Positions 6,133 through 8,320 of a DNA stretch of 8,320 nucleotides are shown one piece after another. The position numbers and the translations under genes were made by a program. The DNA is from Burkholderiaceae bacterium. Lineage in GTDB: Bacteria; Pseudomonadota; Gammaproteobacteria; Burkholderiales; Burkholderiaceae_C. Location: the NCBI GenBank assembly GCA_023260355.1, contig JALQVJ010000413.1, forward strand, positions 1 to 8,320. The letters are read 5' to 3'. The notes under the pieces were generated by a model that worked only from the letters and a program-made list of their open reading frames with translations, searched no databases and was not told the origin of the DNA. Positions within the stretch are counted from its first letter, which is position 1. Each line of letters opens with the position of its first letter.

Positions 6133-6962
6133 CACTTTACATGATTGGCGACGTACAAGGATGCGGCGAGCCGCTTTGGCAATTGCTGAAAAAGGTGAAT
6201 TTTTCACCCAGCCGAGACACGATCTATTTGCTAGGCGATCTGGTGAATCGAGGCCCTACTTCCCTCGAAGTCTTGCGCCAGTTGCGCGACTGGGGCTCCT
6301 CTGCACAGTGCCTTTTGGGTAACCACGACTTGCACTTGCTTGCGATTGCACATGGCTTTGGTCGTCTGAAATCGTCAGACACGCTCGATGAAATTTTGGC
6401 CGCCCCTGACCGCGGCGAATTGCTGGCGTGGCTGCAATCGAGGCCGCTGGCGCTGAACGCGCACGGCTGGCTGATGGTGCACGCGGGCGTATTCCCGCAG
6501 TGGACGGTCGCCGACACCCTCTCACTTGCGCGGGAAGTTGAAACGGCATTGCGAGGCCCAGATGCCGCCGATTTTTTCGGCGCAATGTATGGCAATACGC
6601 CAGCCTATTGGCGAGATGACTGGCAAGGTTTAGACCGATTGCGCTGCATTGTGAACGCGCTCACCCGCATGCGACTCGTGGATCACCATGGTGCGATGGA
6701 CTTTCAAATCAAAGGCGACGCGACTGGCGCGCCACCTCCTTGGATGCCGTGGTTCGAACACCCCGAGCGGCAAACCCAAGGACAGCCCATCGCCTTTGGC
6801 CATTGGTCGACGTTGCAAGCCAGCCAGCGCGCAGACGTCTTGCCGCTGGATACCGGATGTGTGTGGGGGGGCTGCTTGAGCGCCGCCAGGATCATCGAGG
6901 GATCGATAGACGTTGAGTGGATTCAACAGCCCTGCCCCCAAGCGCAATCGCCTGGAGACTGA
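6129..6962 (+). CDS. apaH: Bis(5'-nucleosyl)-tetraphosphatase, symmetrical (ApaH)
   Basis: This 277-aa soluble PPP-family metallophosphoesterase splits Ap4A into two ADP. ApaH is also known to act on Np4-type RNA caps. It follows E. coli ApaH (280 aa) along its length. Motifs are GDVQGC (7-12), GDLVNRGP (36-43), GNHDLHLL (64-71), MVHAG with His118, AFGHW with His225, and DTGCVWGG (241-248). Gln10 occupies the place of His in the classic GDxHG motif; other proteobacterial ApaH proteins also carry Gln here, so the enzyme is probably active. In enterics apaH sits in an operon with apaG, ksgA and pdxA. None of these is present here and the gene stands alone. The ATG at 6129 has no Shine-Dalgarno; an in-frame ATG at 6141 would cut too close to the first motif. 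The stop lies 6 nt from the stop of the convergent helicase gene. Confidence 0.95.
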   Translation: MALYMIGDVQGCGEPLWQLLKKVNFSPSRDTIYLLGDLVNRGPTSLEVLRQLRDWGSSAQCLLGNHDLHLLAIAHGFGRLKSSDTLDEILAAPDRGELLAWLQSRPLALNAHGWLMVHAGVFPQWTVADTLSLAREVETALRGPDAADFFGAMYGNTPAYWRDDWQGLDRLRCIVNALTRMRLVDHHGAMDFQIKGDATGAPPPWMPWFEHPERQTQGQPIAFGHWSTLQASQRADVLPLDTGCVWGGCLSAARIIEGSIDVEWIQQPCPQAQSPGD

Positions 6963-6968
6963 TCGCGC

Positions 6969-8320
6969 TCAAACCTCTTGCGGCTCGCTCGGTGCGGGCG
7001 CCTTGAACAAGGCAGGCATCTTGGCTCTGCTCTTGATGTTGGCAGACAGGCCGCGCGGCTTGCCACTGGCCTTGTTTTGCGAGTCCCACACGGGTGCCAC
7101 ATCAGCAGCAGCGGGCTCGTAGGGCTTCTCAAAGAACGGATCTCTCGGTGCCATTCTCGGCGCGCGATAGGCCGCTTTGTCCAAAGCGGGTTCATCTTTG
7201 GGCTCGTGCCAACGGCGTTGGCCATCGTTGCGGGCGTGCCCAGGGCGATCGACTGCAGGGGTGAGCGTCTCGACCTCAGCCTTGATGCGAATCAGCTTCT
7301 CGATGTCACCGAGCAAGCGGTTGTCCGACGGCGTCACAAACGACACCGCCAAGCCTTCGGCGCCTGCGCGACCGGTGCGACCAATGCGGTGCACATAGTC
7401 CTCGGCGTTGAAGGGCACATCCACGTTGAAGACCGCGGGCACGTCTTTGATATCCAGACCGCGGGCCGCAACATCAGTACACACCAACAAACGCACCTCG
7501 CCGCGCTTGAACGCCTCAAGCGCCTTCAGCCGCTCGTCTTGGCTCTTGTCGCCATGCAATGCTGCAGTGCTGATGCCATCGCGCTCGAGGGCCCGCGCCA
7601 ACCGTGCGCAACCCAACTTGCTGTTGACAAAGACAAATGCTTGTTTGATGTCCAACTCGTGCACCAGCTGACGCACTGCCTCTCGCTTGCGATCCCCGTC
7701 TACCGCGAAAAAACGCTGCGTCACAGTTGCGGCCGTCTCGTTAGACCTCGCAACTTCGACCGTCACCGGGTCTTGCAAATAGCTGTTCGCCAATCGCTTG
7801 ATTTCTGGCGAGAAGGTCGCAGAAAACAAAAGCGTCGTGCGCTGCTTGGGCAGATAACTCAGGATGCGCTGCAGGTCTGGCAAGAAACCGATATCCAACA
7901 TGCGATCCGCTTCGTCGAGCACCACGTACTCGACCTGGTTCAGCACGCAGTTCTTAGCCTCGATATGGTCAAGCAGGCGGCCCGGCGTGGCGACCAGGAC
8001 CTCGACGCCCTTCTTGAGCTCGAGCGTCTGCGGCTTCATGTCGATGCCGCCGAACACCACCGTGCTGCGCAGCTGGGTGTACTTGGCGTACATCTTGATC
8101 TGCTGGGCCACCTGGTCGGCCAGCTCACGTGTGGGCAAGAGCACCAAGGCACGCACAGGGTGGCGGGCGGGCGAGGTAGAAGGGTTTTCGTGCTTGAGCA
8201 GGCGTTGCAGCAAAGGCAGCGAGAAAGCCGCTGTTTTGCCGGTGCCCGTCTGGGCTGCGCCCATCACGTCCTGGCCCGTCAACACCACCGGAATGGCTTG
8301 GGCATGGATGGGCGTCATGG
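6969..8320 (-). CDS. DEAD-box ATP-dependent RNA helicase, RhlE-like (N-terminus beyond right edge)
   Basis: The frame is open to the right edge, so the true start lies outside; the ATG at 8318 is almost certainly internal. At least 449 residues are present, and probably 25-40 are missing. Numbering from that Met, RecA domain 1 shows the Q-motif remnant TPIHAQAIP (2-10), AAQTGTGKT (21-29), PTRELA (62-67), GG (90-91), TPGR (111-114), DEAD (135-138) and SAT (166-168). Domain 2 shows FVNS (230-233), QDER (260-263), ARGLDI (285-290) and HRIGRTGR (310-317). After ~350 comes a charged, Pro/Ala/Lys/Arg-rich tail, probably disordered and RNA-binding, as in RhlE-type helicases. The likely roles are RNA duplex unwinding, ribosome assembly, RNA decay or cold adaptation. 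His5 sits where the Q motif has its invariant Gln. RhlE is the best subfamily guess, since the C-terminal domain of DbpA/CsdA is absent, but SrmB-like proteins cannot be ruled out. Confidence 0.93.
   Translation of the reverse strand, partial: MTPIHAQAIPVVLTGQDVMGAAQTGTGKTAAFSLPLLQRLLKHENPSTSPARHPVRALVLLPTRELADQVAQQIKMYAKYTQLRSTVVFGGIDMKPQTLELKKGVEVLVATPGRLLDHIEAKNCVLNQVEYVVLDEADRMLDIGFLPDLQRILSYLPKQRTTLLFSATFSPEIKRLANSYLQDPVTVEVARSNETAATVTQRFFAVDGDRKREAVRQLVHELDIKQAFVFVNSKLGCARLARALERDGISTAALHGDKSQDERLKALEAFKRGEVRLLVCTDVAARGLDIKDVPAVFNVDVPFNAEDYVHRIGRTGRAGAEGLAVSFVTPSDNRLLGDIEKLIRIKAEVETLTPAVDRPGHARNDGQRRWHEPKDEPALDKAAYRAPRMAPRDPFFEKPYEPAAADVAPVWDSQNKASGKPRGLSANIKSRAKMPALFKAPAPSEPQEV

Noticed and set aside
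5795..6322. A 175-codon + strand frame crossing the CNNM/apaH junction
   Set aside because: It is out of frame with apaH and antisense to the membrane-protein gene. The protein has no domain signature, and both overlapped genes are clear family members.
1..8320. Mobile elements, CRISPR, prophage, toxin-antitoxin or biosynthetic gene cluster
   Set aside because: No direct-repeat arrays, transposase or integrase motifs, terminal inverted repeats, or shift in codon style were seen. All intact genes are common chromosomal families.

Overview
This window looks like ordinary chromosomal DNA from a betaproteobacterium, most likely Burkholderiales of the Comamonadaceae type. The inference rests on the moderately high GC content, the strong G/C bias at third codon positions, and the style of the AlaS, succinate-semialdehyde dehydrogenase and RhlE-like proteins. 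It was made by eye and not by database search. I found no mobile element, CRISPR array, tRNA, rRNA, toxin-antitoxin pair or defence locus. I do not think the window holds a new multi-gene system.

Layout from left to right: the 3' end of an unrecognised gene (1-230, +); a ~200-nt gap with weak hairpins; alaS, alanyl-tRNA synthetase (434-3073, -); a ~200-nt divergent regulatory gap; a gabD-type NAD(P)-dependent succinate-semialdehyde dehydrogenase (3274-4764, +); a 45-nt convergent gap filled by a strong perfect hairpin; a CNNM/CorC-family membrane protein with DUF21, CBS-pair and CorC_HlyC domains (4810-6120, -); apaH, symmetrical Ap4A hydrolase (6129-6962, +), whose start codon lies 8 nt from that of the membrane protein; and the 5'-truncated gene of an RhlE-like DEAD-box RNA helicase (6969 to beyond the right edge, -), whose stop lies 6 nt from the apaH stop.

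The strand flips at every gene (+ - + - + -), so no two neighbours can be co-transcribed and each intact gene needs its own promoter. The junctions alternate between convergent and divergent. The products are general housekeeping functions: translation and proofreading, C4 semialdehyde oxidation, ion or polyamine homeostasis at the membrane, dinucleotide alarmone removal, and RNA remodelling. The points most worth a second look are the compressed apaH/CNNM start-to-start junction, which carries a near-palindrome with -10-like elements on both strands; a His in place of the invariant Gln in the helicase Q motif; competing translation starts for the dehydrogenase; and a Glu in the dehydrogenase that predicts NAD+ preference.
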